In this document: positions 1 through 13,045 of the stretch, one piece after another
Position numbering within the stretch: position 1 is the stretch's first letter
How the letters are laid out: the number at the start of each line of letters is the position of its first letter
Assembly: GCF_910594005.1 (NCBI RefSeq)
Contig: NW_025316727.1
Coordinates: 124,001-188,000 of the forward strand
DNA: 64,000 nucleotides
From: Cervus elaphus
Lineage: Eukaryota > Chordata > Mammalia > Artiodactyla > Cervidae
Reading direction: 5' to 3'
Position numbers and translations under genes: made by a program
The notes under the pieces: generated by a model
Told to the model about the DNA's origin: nothing
Database searches by the model: none
The model's input: the letters and a program-made list of their open reading frames with translations, nothing else

Positions 1-1250
1 TTTCACACCTTTTCAGGCTCCTCGTACTTTTCACACCTTTTCAGGCTCCTCATATTTTTCAGGCCTTTTCAGGCTCCTCATATTTTTCACAGCTTTTCAG
101 GCTCCTCGTATTTTGACACCTTTTCAGGCTCCTCATATTTTTCAGGCCTCTTCAGGCTCCTCATATTTTTCACACCTTTTCAGGTTCCTCGTATTTTTAC
201 ACCTATTCTGGCTCCTCGTATTTTTCACAACTTTTCAGGCTACTCGTATTTTTCATACCTTTTCATGCTTCTCGTGTTTTTCAGGCCTTTTAAACCTTCT
301 CATATTTTTCAGGCCTTTGCCTGCTCCTCGAATTTTTCACATCTTTTCAAGCTCCTCATATTTTTCACACGTTTTCATGCTCCTCGTATTTTCACACCTT
401 TTCAGGCTTCTCGTATTTTTACACATTTTCAGGCTCCTCGTATTTTTCAGGCCTTTTCATGCTTCTCGTATTTTTCAGGCCTTTTCATCCTCCTCGTATT
501 TTTCACACCTTTTCAGGCTCCTCGTATTTTTCAGGCCTTTTCATTCTCCTCGAATTTTTCACACCTTTTCAGGTTCCTCATAGTTTTCATACCTTTTCAT
601 GCTCCTCGTATTTTTCAGGCCTTTTCATGCTCCTCATATTTTTCAGGCCTTTTCATGCTCCTCGTATTTTTCAGGCCTTTTCAGGCTCCTCGTATTTTTC
701 ACAACATTTCAGGCTACACGTATTTTTGACAAATTTTCATGCTCCTCATATTTTTCAGGCCTTTTATGCTTCTTGTATTTTTCAGGCCTTTTCATGCTCC
801 TCATATTTTTCAGGCCTTTTCATGCTCCTCGTATTTTTCAGGCCTTTTCAGGCTCCTCGTATTTTTCAGGCTTTTTCAAGCTCCTCATATTTTTCAGGCT
901 TTTTCACGCTCCTTGTATTTTTCACACATTCTCAGGCTCTTCGTATTTTTCATACCTTTTCATGCTCCTCATATTTTTCAGGTCTTTTCATGCTCCTCGT
1001 ATTTTCACACCTTTTTAGGCTTCTCGTATTTTTACACATTTTCAGGCTCCTCGTATTTTTCAGGCCTTCTCATGCTCCTCGTATTTTTCAGGCCTTTTCA
1101 GGCTCCTCGTATTTTTCACACCTTTTCAGGCTCCTCGTATTTTTCACACCTTTCCAGGCTTCTCGTATTTTTCACAGCTTTTCAGCGTCCTCGTATTTTT
1201 CACAGCTTTTCAGGCTCCTCATATTTTTCACACGTTTTCAGGCTCCTCGT
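1..1250 (+). repeat. Partial higher-order repeat, left copy
   Basis: This stretch recurs at 6390-7888. The alignment offset is 6389 at the start, 6501 by position 600 and about 6640 by position 1000. The steps are +112 and about +139 bp, close to four and five monomers gained in the right copy. Shared rare variants include a GTATTTTGACACC unit, a CACCTATTCTGG unit and the run CTTTTATGCTTCTTG. Homology ends near 1250, where this copy continues CGTATTTTTCAGGGATT and the right copy continues CGTGAGTTTCACACC. The window starts inside this HOR, so its true left edge is not visible. Confidence 0.8.
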
Positions 1251-1499
1251 ATTTTTCAGGGATTTTCATGCTCCTCGTATTTTTCAGGCCTTTTCATGCT
1301 CCTCGTATTTTTCAGGATTTTTCATGTTCCTCGTATTTTTCAGGCCTTTTCATGCTCCTCGTATTTTTCACACCTTTTCATGTTCCTCGTATTTTTCACA
1401 CCTTTTCTTGCTCCTCGTATATTTCACACCTTTTCAGACTCCTGGTATTTTTCACACCTTTTCATGCTTTTCGTAATTTTCCTGCATTTTCTTCCTCCT
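1251..1499 (+). repeat. Satellite monomers between two HOR blocks
   Basis: Ordinary 28-bp units, mainly of the CAGGCC/CATGC and CACACC/CATG classes. They include an unusual unit with CATGCTTTTCGTAATTTTC and a TTTTCTTCC variant near 1470-1500. A related series appears at about 5100-5280, so this is also duplicated material, but with more differences than the main HORs. Nothing else is visible here. Confidence 0.7.
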
Positions 1500-2838
1500 C
1501 GTATTTTTCACACTTTTTCAGGCTACTCGTATTTTTTACACCTTTTCAGGCTCCTCGTATTTTTCAGGCCTTTTCAGGCTCCTCGTATTTTTTACACCTT
1601 TTCAGGCTCCTCGTATTTTTCACGCCTTTTCAGGCTACTCGTATTTTTCATACCTTTTCATACTCCTCGTATTTTTCAGGCCTTTTTATGCTCCTCTTAT
1701 TTTTCAGGCCTTTTCATGCTCCTCATATTTTTCAGGTCTTTTCATGCTCCTCGTATTTTCACACCTTTTCAGGCTCCTCGTATTTTTACACATTTTCAGG
1801 CTCCTCGTATTTTTCACACCTTTTCAGGCTCCTCGTATTGTTCACACCTTTTCAGGCTCCTCGTATTTTTCAGACTCTTTCATACTCCCCATATTTTTCA
1901 CACCTTTTCAGGCTCCTCGTATTTTTCACAGCTTTTCAGCGTCCTCGTATTTTTCACAGCTTTTCAGGCTCCTCATATTTTTCACAGGTTTTCAGACTCC
2001 TCGTATTTTTCAGACTCTATCATACTCCCCATATTTTTCACACCTTTTCAGGCTCCTCGTATTTTTCACACCTTTTCAGGCTCCTACTATGTTTCACACC
2101 CTTTCATGCTCCTCGTATTTTTCACACCTTTTCAGGCTCCTCGTATTTTTCACACCTTTACATGCTCCTCGTATTTTTCACACCTTTTCAGGCTCCTCGT
2201 TTTTTCAGGCCTTTTTATGCTCCTCTTATTTTTCAGGCCTTTTCATGCTCCTCATATTTTTCAGGCCTTTTCATGCTCCTCGTATTTTTCAAACCATTTC
2301 AGGTCCTCGTATATTTCAGATCTTGTCAGGTTCGTCGTATTTTTCATACCTTTTCAGGCGACTTGTATTTCTCATACCTTTTCATGCTCCTCGTATTTTG
2401 CAGGCCTTTTCATGCTCCTCGTATTTTTCAGGCCTTTTCAGGCTCCTCGTATTTTTCACAGTTTTCATGCTCCTCGTATTTTTCAGGCCTTTTCAGGCTC
2501 CTCGTATTTTTCAGGCATTTTCAGGCTCCTCGTATTTCTCAGGCATTTTCAGGCTCCTCGTATTTTTCAGGCCTTTTCATGCTCCTCATATTTTTCAGGC
2601 CTCTTCATGCTCCTCGTATTTTTCAAACCTTTTCAGGCTCCTCGTATTTTTCAGGCCTTTTCAGGATCCTCATATTTTTCACACCTTTTCATGCTCCTCG
2701 TATATTTCAGGCCTTTTCAGGCTCCTCGTATTTTTCAGACCTTTTCAGGCTCCTAGTATTTTTCACACCTTTTCAGGCTCCTCGTATTTTTCACGCCTTT
2801 TCATGCTCCTCGTATTTTTCAGGACTTTTCATGCCGCT
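1500..2838 (+). repeat. 1339-bp tandem duplication, copy 1
   Basis: Positions about 1500-2838 and 2839-4177 align at a constant offset of 1339 bp (about 48 monomers) without a net indel. Anchors checked: TTTTTTACACC at 1532 and 2871, CACGCCTTTTCAGGCTACTC at 1621 and 2960, GTATTGTTCACACC at 1835 and 3174, and CACAGTTTTCATGC at 2457 and 3796. The copies differ by scattered substitutions: this copy has CTCCTACTATG near 2092 and CAAACCATTTC near 2290, where copy 2 has CTCCTCCTATG and CAAACCTTTTC. Edges are accurate to within about one or two monomers. Confidence 0.85.
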
Positions 2839-4177
2839 CATATTTTTCAGGCCTTTTCAGGCTCCTCGTATTTTTTACACCTTTTCAGGCTCCTCGTATT
2901 TTTCAGGCCTTTTCAGGCTCCTCGTATTTTTCACACCTTTTCAGGCTCCTCGTATTTTTCACGCCTTTTCAGGCTACTCGTATTTTTCATACCTTTTCAT
3001 ACTCCTCGTATTTTTCAGGCCTTTTTATGCTCCTCTTATTTTTCAGGCCTTTTCATGCTCCTCATATTTTTCAGGTCTTTTCATGCTCCTCGTATTTTCA
3101 CACCTTTTCAGGCTCCTCGTATTTTTACACATTTTCAGGCTCCTCGTATTTTTCACACCTTTTCAGGCTCCTCGTATTGTTCACACCTTTTCAGGCTCCT
3201 CGTATTTTTCAGACTCTTTCATACTCCCCATATTTTTCACACCTTTTCAGGCTCCTCGTATTTTTCACAGCTTTTCAGCGTCCTCGTATTTTTCACAGCT
3301 TTTCAGGCTCCTCATATTTTTCACAGGTTTTCAGACTCCTCGTATTTTTCAGACTCTATCATACTCCCCATATTTTTCACACCTTTTCAGGCTCCTCGTA
3401 TTTTTCACACCTTTTCAGGCTCCTCCTATGTTTCACACCCTTTCATGCTCCTCGTATTTTTCACACCTTTTCAGGCTCCTCGTATTTTTCACACCTTTAC
3501 ATGCTCCTCGTATTTTTCACACCTTTTCAGGCTCCTCGTTTTTTCAGGCCTTTTTATGCTCCTCTTATTTTTCAGGCCTTTTCATGCTCCTCATATTTTT
3601 CAGGCCTTTTCATGCTCCTCGTATTTTTCAAACCTTTTCAGGTCCTCGTATATTTCAGATCTTGTCAGGTTCGTCGTATTTTTCATACCTTTTCAGGCGA
3701 CTTGTATTTCTCATACCTTTTCATGCTCCTCGTATTTTGCAGGCCTTTTCATGCTCCTCGTATTTTTCAGGCCTTTTCAGGCTCCTCGTATTTTTCACAG
3801 TTTTCATGCTCCTCGTATTTTTCAGGCCTTTTCAGGCTCCTCGTATTTTTCAGGCATTTTCAGGCTCCTCGTATTTCTCAGGCATTTTCAGGCTCCTCGT
3901 ATTTTTCAGGCATTTTCAGGCTCCTCGTATTTTTCAGGCCTCTTCATGCTCCTCGTATTTTTCAAACCTTTTCAGGCTCCTCGTATTTTTCAGGCCTTTT
4001 CAGGATCCTCATATTTTTCACACCTTTTCATGCTCCTCGTATATTTCAGGCCTTTTCAGGCTCCTCGTATTTTTCAGACCTTTTCAGGCTCCTAGTATTT
4101 TTCACACCTTTTCAGGCTCCTCGTATTTTTCACGCCTTTTCATGCTCCTTGTATTTTTCAGGACTTTTCATGCCGCT
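2839..4177 (+). repeat. 1339-bp tandem duplication, copy 2
   Basis: Second copy of the unit at about 1500-2838, directly adjacent. It keeps the rare CATGCCGCTC unit at both of its ends (about 2832 and 4170), as expected if the exchange point lay there. After 4177 the order of variants no longer follows the duplicated unit, so there is no full third copy. Confidence 0.85.
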
Positions 4178-6389
4178 CATATTTTTCAGGCCTTTTCAGG
4201 CTCCTCGTATTTTCACGCCTTATCAGGCTCCTCGTATTTTTCATACCTTTTCATGCTCCTCGTATTTTTCAGGCCTTTTCATGCTCCTCGTATTTTTCAG
4301 GCCTTTTCAGGCTCCTCGTATTTTTCACAGTTTTCATGCTCCTCGTATTTTTCAGGCCTTTTCAGGCTCCTCGTATTTTTCAGGCATTTTCAGGCTCCTC
4401 GTATTTCTCAGGCATTTTCAGGCTCCTCGTATTTTTCAGGCATTTTCAGGCTCCTCGTATTTTTCAGGCCTTTTCATGCTCCTCGTATTTTTCAGGCCTT
4501 TTCAGGCTCCTCGTATTTTTCACAGTTTTCATGCTCCTCGTATTTTTCAGGCCTTTTCAGGCTCCTCGTATTTTTCAGGCCTTTTCAGGCTCCTCGTATT
4601 TCTCAGGCATTTTCAGGCTCCTCGTATTTTTCAGGCATTTTCAGGCTCCTCGTATTTTTCAGGCCTTTTTATGCTCCTCTTATTTTTCAGGCCTTTTCAT
4701 ACTCCTCATGTTTTTCAGGGCTTTTCATGCTCCTCGTATTTTCACACCATTTCAGGCTGTTGTATTTTTCACACCTTTTCAGTCTCCTCGTATTTTTCAC
4801 ACCTTTTCAGGCTCCTCGTATTTTTCACACCTTTTCATGCTCCTCGTATTTTTCACACATTTTCAGGCTCCTCGTATTTTTCACAACTTTTCAGGCTCCT
4901 CGTATTTTTCAGGGATTTTCATGCTCCTCGTATTTTTAAGGCCTTTTCATGCTCCTCGTATTTTTCAGGATTTTTCATGCTCCTCGTATTTTTCAGGCCT
5001 TTTCATGCTCCTCGTATTTTTCACACCTTTTCAGGCTCCTCGTATATTTCAGGCCTTTTCTGGGGCCTCGTATTTTTCAGAACATTTCATGCTCCTCGTA
5101 TTTTTCAGGCCTTTTCATGCTCCTCGTATTTTTCAGGATTTTTCATGCTCCTCATATTTTTCACACCTTTTCTTGCTCCTCGTATTTTTCACACCTTTTC
5201 AGACTCCTGGTATTTTTCACACCTTTTCATGCTTTTCGAATTTTTCATGCATTTTCTTCCTCCTCGTATTTTTCACACTTTTTCAGGCTACTCGTATTTT
5301 TTACACCTTTTCAGGCTCCTCGTATTTTTCAGGCCTTTTCAGGCTCCTCGTATTTTTCACACCTTTTCAGGCTCCTCGTATTTTTCACACCTTTTCAGGC
5401 TCCTCGTATTTTTACACATTTTCAGGCTCCTCGTATTTTTCACACCTTTTCAGGCTCCTCGTATTGTTCACACCTTTTCAGGCTCCTCGTATTTTTCAGA
5501 CTCTTTCATACTCCCCATATTTTTCACACCTTTTCAGGCTCCTCGTATTTTTCACAGCTTTTCAGCGTCCTCGTATTTTTCACAGCTTTTCAGGCTCCTC
5601 ATATTTTTCACAGGTTTTCAGACTCCTCGTATTTTTCAGACTCTTTCATACTCCCCATATTTTTCACACCTTTTCAGGCTCCTCGTATTTTTCACAATTT
5701 TTCAGGCTCCTCCTATTTTTCACACCCTTTCATGCTCCTCGTATTTTTCAGGCCTTTTCAGGCTCCTCGTATTTTTCACACCTTTTCAAGCTCCTCGTAT
5801 TTTTCAGGCCTTTTCAGGCTCCTCGTATTTTTCACACCTTTTCAGGCTCCTCGTATATTTCAGGCCTTTTCTGGGGCCTCGTATTTTTCAGAACTTTTCA
5901 TGCTCCTCGTATTTTTCACACCTGTTCATGCTCCTCGTATTTTTCACACCTTTTCAGGCTCCTCGTATTTTTCAGACCTTTTTATGCTTCTCTTGTTTTT
6001 CAGGCCTTTTTATGCTCCTCGGATTTTTCAGGTCTTCTCATGCTCCTCGGATTTTTCACACGTTTTCAGGCTCCTCGTATTTTTCACACCTTTTCAGGCT
6101 ACTCGTATTTTTCATACCTTTTCATGCTCCTCGTATTTCTCAGGCCTTTTCATGCTTCTCGTATTTTTCAGGCCTTTTCATCCTCCTCGTATTTTTCACA
6201 CCTTTTCAGGCTCCTCTTTTTTTTCAGGCCTTTTCATTCTCCTCGAATTTTTCACACCTTTTCAGGTTCCTCATAGTTTTCACACCTTTTCATGCTCCTT
6301 GTATTTTTCAGGCCTTTTCATGCTCCTCATGTTTTTCAGGCCTTTTCAGGCTCCTCGTAATTTTCACAGCTTTTCAGGCTCCTTGTATT
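4178..6389 (+). repeat. Mosaic satellite segment with short local amplifications
   Basis: The variant order is a patchwork of pieces seen elsewhere. A roughly 195-bp stretch beginning at the CACAGTTTTCATGC unit occurs at 4326 and again at 4521, and also inside both copies of the 1339-bp duplication (2457, 3796). Positions about 5400-5760 match about 1780-2130; the rare GTATTGTTC variant marks both, at 5461 and 1835. A long-T unit (CTCCTC followed by eight T) sits at 6211. It is the first of 19 full occurrences of a marker unit used below to delimit HORs. No non-satellite sequence is present. Confidence 0.75.
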
Positions 6390-7888
6390 TTTCACACCTT
6401 TTCAGGCTCCTCGTACTTTTCACACCTTTTCAGGCTCCTCATATTTTTCAGGCCTTTTCAGGCTCCTCATATTTTTCACAGCTTTTCAGGCTCCTCGTAT
6501 TTTGACACCTTTTCAGGCTCCTCATATTTTTCAGGCCTCTTCAGGCTCCTCATATTTTTCACACCTTTTCAGGTTCCTCGTATTTTTACACCTATTCTGG
6601 CTCCTCGTATTTTTCACAACTTTTCAGGCTACTCGTATTTTTCATATCTTTTCATGCTTCTCGTGTTTTTCAGGCCTTTTCAAGCTTCTCGTATTTTTCA
6701 GGCCTTTTCCTGCTCCTCGTGTTTTTCACATCTTTTCAAGCTCCTCATATTTTTCACACGTTTTCATGCTCCTCGGATTTTCACACCTTTTCAGTCTCCT
6801 CGTATTTTCACACCTTTTCAGTCTCCTCGTACTTTTCACACCTTTTCAAGCTCCTCGTATTTTTCACATCTTTTCAGCCTCTTCGTATTTTTCACACCTT
6901 TTCAGGCTCCTTGTATTTTACACAACTTTTCATGCTCCTCGTATTTTTCAGGCCTTTTCATGCTTCTCGTATTTTTCAGGCCTTTTCTTCCTCCTCGTAT
7001 TTTTCACACCTTTTCAGGCTCCTCGTATTTTTCAGGCCTTTTCATTCTCCTCGAATTTTTCACACCTTTTCAGGTTCCTCATAGTTTTCATACCTTTTCA
7101 TGCTCCTCGTATTTTTCAGGCCTTTTCATGCTCCTCATATTTTTCAGGCCTTTTCATGCTCCTCGTATTTTTCAGGCCTTTTCAGGCTCCTCGTATTTTT
7201 CACAACATTTCAGGCTACTCGTATTTTTGACAACTTTTCATGCTCCTCATATTTTTCAGGCCTTTTATGCTTCTTGTATTTTTCAGGCCTTTTCATGCTC
7301 CTCATATTTTTCAGGCCTTTTCAGGCTCCTCGTATTTTTCACACTTTTCATGCTCCTCGTATTTTTCAGGCCTTTTCATGATCCTCATATTTTTCAGGCC
7401 TTTTCATGCTCCTCGTATTTTTCAGGCCTTTTCAGGCTCCTCGTATTTTTCAGGCTTTTTCAAGCTCCTCATATTTTTCAGGCTTTTTCACGCTCCTCGT
7501 ATTTTTCACACATTCTCAGGCTCCTCGTATTTTTCATACCTTTTCATGATCCTCGTATTTTTCAGGCCTTTTTATGCTCCTCTTATTTTTCAGGCCTTTT
7601 CATGCTCCTCATATTTTTCAGGTCTTTTCATGCTCCTCGTATTTTCACACCTTTTTAGGCTTCTCGTATTTTTACATATTTTCAGGCTCCTCGTATTTTT
7701 CAGTCCTTCTCATGCTCCTCGTATTTTTCAGGCATTTCAGGCTCCTCGTATTTTTCACACCTTTTCAGGCTCCTCGTATTTTTCACACCTTTCCAGGCTC
7801 CTCGTATTTTTCACAGCTTTTCAGCGTCCTCGTATTTTTCACAGCTTTTCAGGCTCCTCATATTTTTCACACGTTTTCAGGCTCCTCG
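6390..7888 (+). repeat. Partial higher-order repeat, right copy of 1-1250
   Basis: Copy of the window start, about 250 bp longer because of in-register gains of about four and five monomers. It contains the same GTATTTTGACACC, CTATTCTGG, CTTTTATGCTTCTTG and TTTTCAGCGTCCTCG units in the same order. A distinguishing change is TTTTTACATATTTTC here, against TTTTTACACATTTTC in the left copy. The block ends at about 7888, where the two copies diverge. Confidence 0.8.
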
Positions 7889-8640
7889 TGAGTTTCACAC
7901 CTTTTCATGCTCCTCATATTTTTCAGGCCTTTTCAGGCTTCTCGTATTTTTCATATCTTTTCATGCTCCTCATATTTATCACACCTTTTCAGGCTCCTCA
8001 TTATATTCAGGCCTTTTAATGCTCCTCATGTTTTTCACATCTTTTCAGGCTCCTCGTATTTTTCACACCTTTTCATGCTCTTCGTATTTTTCAAACATTT
8101 TCAGGCTCCTCATATTTTACACCCCTTTACAGGCTCCTCATATTTTTCACACCTTTTCAGGCTCCTCTTATTTTTCACACCTTTTCAAGCTCCTCATATT
8201 TTTCAGGCCTTTTCATGCTCCTCGTATTTTTCAGGCCTTTTCATGCTCCTCGGATTTTTCAGGACTTTTCATGCTCCTCATATTTTTCAGGTCTTTTCAT
8301 GCTCTTCGTATTTTCACACCTTTTCAGACTCCTCGTATTTTTACACATTTTCAGGCTCCTCGTATTTTTCACACCTTTTCAGGCTCCTCGTATTTTTCAC
8401 ACCTTTTCAGGCTCCTCGTATTTTTCAGACTCTTTCATACTCCCCATATTTTTCACACCTTTTCAGGCTCCTCGTATTTTTCACAGCTTTTCAGCGTCCT
8501 CGTATTTTTCACAGCTTTTCAGGCTCCTCATATTTTTCACACGTTTTCATGCTCCTCGTATTTTTCAGGCCTTTTCATGCTTCTCGTATTTTTCAGGCCT
8601 TTTCATCCTCCTCGTATTTTTCACACCTTTTCAGGCTCCT
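7889..8640 (+). repeat. Transitional satellite segment
   Basis: 28-bp units resembling parts of the following 4.66-kb HOR but in a different order. It holds a CATTATATTCAGG unit near 7999, related to the CATAATATTCAGG marker that becomes common from 9450 on, and the CACCCCTTTACAGG neighbour near 8120. The series CAGACTCTTTCATACTCCCC appears near 8423. This looks like an older or rearranged version of the neighbouring HOR. Confidence 0.65.
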
Positions 8641-11600
8641 CGTATTTTTCAAGCCTTTTCATTCTCCTCGAATGTTTCACACCTTTACAGGTTCCTCATA
8701 GTTTTCACACCTTTTCATGCTCCTTGTATTTTTCAGGCCTTTTCATGCTCCTCGTTTTTTTCACACCTTTTCAGGCTCCTCGTATTTTTCAGGCCTTTTC
8801 ATGCTCCTCGTCTTTTTCACACCTTTTCAGGCTCCTCATAGTTTTCACACCTTTTCAGGCTCCTCATATTTTTCAGGCCTTTTCAGGCTCCTCATATTTT
8901 TCACAGCTTTTCAGGCTCCTCGTATTTTGACACCTTTTCAGGCTCCTCATATTTTTCAGGCCTCTTCAGGCTCCTCATATTTTTCACACCTTTTCAGGTT
9001 CCTCGTATTTTTACACCTATTCAGGCTCCTCGTATTTTTCACAACTTTTCAGGCTACTCGTATTTTTCATACGTTTTCATGCTTCTCGTGTTTTTCAGGC
9101 CTTTTCAAGCTTCTCGTATTTTTCAGGCCTTTTCCTGCTCCTCGTATTTTTCACATCTTTTCAAGCTCCTCATATTTTTCACACGTTTTCATGCTCCTCG
9201 TATTTTCACACCTTTTCAGTCTCCTCGTACTTTTCACACCTTTTCAAGCTCCTCGTATTTTTCACATCTTTTCAGCCTCTTCGTATTTTTCACACCTTTT
9301 CAGGCTCCTTGTATTTTCCACAACTTTTCAGGCTACTCGTATTTTTCATACCTTTTCATGCTCCTCATATTTTTCAGGCCTTTTCAGGCTTCTCATATTT
9401 TTCATATCTTTTCATGCTCCTCGTATTTATCACACCTTTTCAGGTTCCTCATAATATTCAGGCCTTTTTTGCTCCTCATGTTTTTCAGGTCTTTTCAGAC
9501 TCTTCGTATTTTTCACACCTTTTCATGCTCTTCGTATTTTTCAAACATTTTCAGGCTCCTCATATTTTTCACCCCTTTACAGGCTCCTCATATTTTTCAC
9601 ACCTTTTGAGGCTCCTGGTATTTTTCACAGCTTTTCAGGCTGATCGTATTTTTCAGGCATTTTCAGGCTCCTCGTATTTTTCAGGCATTTTCAGGCTTCT
9701 CGTATTTTTAAGGCCTTTTCAGGCTCCTCTTATTTTTCACACCTTTTCAAGCTCCTCATATTTTCCAGGCCTTTTCATGCTCCTCGTATTTTTCAGGCCT
9801 TTTCATGCTCCTCGGATTTTTCAGGACTTTTCATGCTCCTCATATTTTTCAGGTCTTTTCATGCTATTCGTATTTTCACACCTTTTCAGGCTCCTCGTAT
9901 TTTTACACATTTTCAGGCTCCTCGTATTTTTCACACCTTTTCAGGCTCCTCGTATTTTTCACACCTTTTCAGGCTACTCGTATTTTTCACAGCTTTTCAG
10001 CGTTCTCGTATTTTTCACAGCTTTTCAGTCTCCTCATATTTTTCACACGTTTTCAGGCTCCTCGTATTTTTCAGACTCTTTCATACTCCCCATATTTTTC
10101 ACACCTTTTCAGGCTCCTCGTATTTTTCACACCTTTTCAGGCTCCTCCTATTTTTCACACCCTTTCATGCTCCTCGTATTTTTCAGGCCTTTTCAGGCTC
10201 CTCGTATTTTTCACACATTTTCATGCTCCTCGTATTTTTCAGGCCTTTTCAGACTCCTCGTATTTTTCACACCTTTTCAGGCTCCTCGTATATTTCAGAC
10301 CTTTTCTGGGTCCTCGTATTTTTCAGAACTTTTCATGCTCCTCGTATTTTTCACACCTGTTTATGTTCCTCGAATTTTTCACACCTTTTCAGGCTCCTCG
10401 TATTTTTCAGACCTTTTTATGCTCCTCTTGTTTTTCAGGCCTTTTCATGCTCCTCGTATTTTTCAGGCCTTCTCATGCTCCTCGGATTTTTCACACCTTT
10501 TCAGGCTCCTCGTATTTTAAACACCTTTTCATGCTCCTCGTATTTTTCACACCTGTTCATGCTCCTCGTATTTTTCACACCTTTTCAGGCTACTCGTATT
10601 TTTCATACCTTTTCATGCTCCTCGTATTTTTCAGGCCTTTTCAGGCTTCTCGTATTTTTCAGGCCTTTTCATCCTCCTCGTATTTTTCACACCTTTTCAG
10701 GCTCCTCTTTTTTTTCAGGCCTTTTCATTCTCCTCGAATTTTTCACACCTTTTCAGGTTCCTCATAGTTTTCACACCTTTTCATGCTCCTTGTATTTTTC
10801 AGGCCTTTTCATACTCCTCGTTTTTTTCACACCTTTTCAGGCTACTCGTATTTTTGATAACTTTTCATGCTCCTCATATTTTTCAGACCTTTTATGCTTC
10901 TTGTATTTTTCAGGCCTTTTCATGCTCCTCATATTTTTCAGGCCTTTTCAGGCTCACCGTATTTTTCACACTTTTCATGCTTCTCGTATTTTTCAGGCCT
11001 TTTCAGGCTCCTCGTATTTTTCAGGCCTTTTCAGGCTCCTCGTATTTTTCAGGCCTTTTCAGGCTCCTCATATTTTTCAGGCTTTTTCACGCTCCTCGTA
11101 TTTTTCACACATTCTCAGGCTCCTCGTATTTTTCATACCTTTTCATGATCCTCGTATTTTTCACAACTTTTCAGGCTACTCGTATTTTTGATAACTTTTC
11201 ATGCTCCTCATATTTTTCAGGCCTTTTATGCTTCTTGTATTTTTCAGGCCTTTTCATGCTCCTCATATTTTCAGGCCTTTTCAGGCTCCTCGTATTTTTC
11301 ACACTTTTCATACTCCTCGTATTTTTCAGGCCTTTTCAGGCTCCTCGTATTTTTCAGGCCTTTTCAGGCTCCTCATATTTTTCAGGCTTTTTCACGCTCC
11401 TGTATTTTTCACACATTCTCAGGCTCCTCGTATTTTTCATGCCTTTTCATGATCCTCGTATTTTTCAGGCCTTTTCATGCTCCTCTTATTTTTCAGGCCT
11501 TTTCATGCTCCTCATATTTTTCAGGTCTTTTCATGCTCCTCGTATTTTCACACCTTTTCAGGCATCTCATATTTTTACACATTTTCAGGCTCCTCGTATT

Positions 11601-11875
11601 TTTCAGGCCTTCTCATGCTCCTCGTATTTTTCAGGCCTTTTCAGGCTCCTCGTATTTTTCACACCTTTTCAGGCTCCTCGTATTTTTCACACCTTTCCAG
11701 CCTCCTCCTATTTTTCACAGCTTTTCAGCGTCCTCGTATTTTTCACAGCTTTTCAGGCTCCTCATATTTTTCACACGTTTTCAGGCTCCTCGTGTGTTTC
11801 ACACCTTTTCATGCTCCTCATATTTTTCAGGCCTTTTCAGGCTTCTCGTATTTTTCATATCTTTTCATGCTCCTC

Positions 11876-12460
11876 GTATTTATCACACCTTTTCAGGCTC
11901 CTCATAATATTCAGGCCTTTTAATGCTGCTCATGTTTTTCAGGTCTTTTCAGGCTCCTCCTATTTTTCACACCTTTTCAGGCTCCTCGTAATTTTCATGC
12001 CTTTTCTGGCTCCTCGTATTTTTCACACCTTTTCATGCTCTTCGTATTTTTCAAACATTTTCAGGCTCCTCATATTTTTCACCCCTTTACAGGCTCCTCA
12101 TATTTTTCACACCTTTGAGGCTCCTGGTATTTTTCACAGCTTTTCAGGCTGATCGTATTTTTCAGGCATTTTCAGGCTCCTCGTATTTTTCAGGCATTTT
12201 CAGGCTTCTCGTATTTTTAAGGCCTTTTCAGGCTCCTCTTATTTTTCACACCTTTTCAAGCTCCTCATATTTTTCAGGCCTTTTCATGCTCCTCGTATTT
12301 TTCAGGCCTTTTCATGCTCCTCGGATTTTTCAGGACTTTTCATGCTCCTCATATTTTTCAGGTCTTTTCATGCTCTTCGTATTTTCACACCTTTTCAGGC
12401 TCCTCGTATTTTTACACATTTTCAGGCTCCTCGTATATTTCACACCTTTTCAGGCTCCTC
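11876..12460 (+). repeat. Nested 585-bp duplication, copy 1 (inside first 4.66-kb HOR)
   Basis: Positions 11876-12460 repeat at 12461-13045 with an offset of 585 bp (about 21 monomers). Markers: TTTATCACACC at 11879/12464, CATAATATTCAGG at 11903/12488, and CACACCTTTGAGGCTCCTGG at about 12106/12691. One difference: CAGCTTTTCAGGCTGATCG here reads CACCTTTTCAGGCTCATCG in the second copy. The same nested pair exists in the second 4.66-kb HOR, so the 585-bp event came before the 4.66-kb duplication. Confidence 0.85.
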
Positions 12461-13045
12461 GTATTTATCACACCTTTTCAGGCTCCTCATAATATTCAGG
12501 CCTTTTAATGCTGCTCATGTTTTTCAGGTCTTTTCAGGCTCCTCCTATTTTTCACACCTTTTCAGGCTCCTCGTAATTTTCATGCCTTTTCTGGCTCCTC
12601 GTATTTTTCACACCTTTTCATGCTCTTCGTATTTTTCAAACATTTTCAGGCTCCTCATATTTTTCACCCCTTTACAGGCTCCTCATATTTTTCACACCTT
12701 TGAGGCTCCTGGTATTTTTCACACCTTTTCAGGCTCATCGTATTTTTCAGGCATTTTCAGGCTCCTCGTATTTTTCAGGCATTTTCAGGCTTCTCGTATT
12801 TTTAAGGCCTTTTCAGGCTCCTCTTATTTTTCACACCTTTTCAAGCTCCTCATATTTTTCAGGCCTTTTCATGCTCCTCGTATTTTTCAGGCCTTTTCAT
12901 GCTCCTCGGATTTTTCAGGACTTTTCATGCTCCTCATATTTTTCAGGTCTTTTCATGCTCTTCGTATTTTCACACCTTTTCAGGCTCCTCGTATTTTTAC
13001 ACATTTTCAGGCTCCTCGTATTTTTCACACCTTTTCAGGCTACTC
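12461..13045 (+). repeat. Nested 585-bp duplication, copy 2 (inside first 4.66-kb HOR)
   Basis: Second copy of 11876-12460. It carries the CTCATCG form rather than CTGATCG, and GTATTTTTCACACC at about 13021 where the first has GTATATTTCACACC. The CTCATCG form recurs in all later arrays to the right (25.0, 27.9, 31.3 kb and beyond). This copy, not the first, is therefore the closer relative of the later HORs. Confidence 0.8.
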
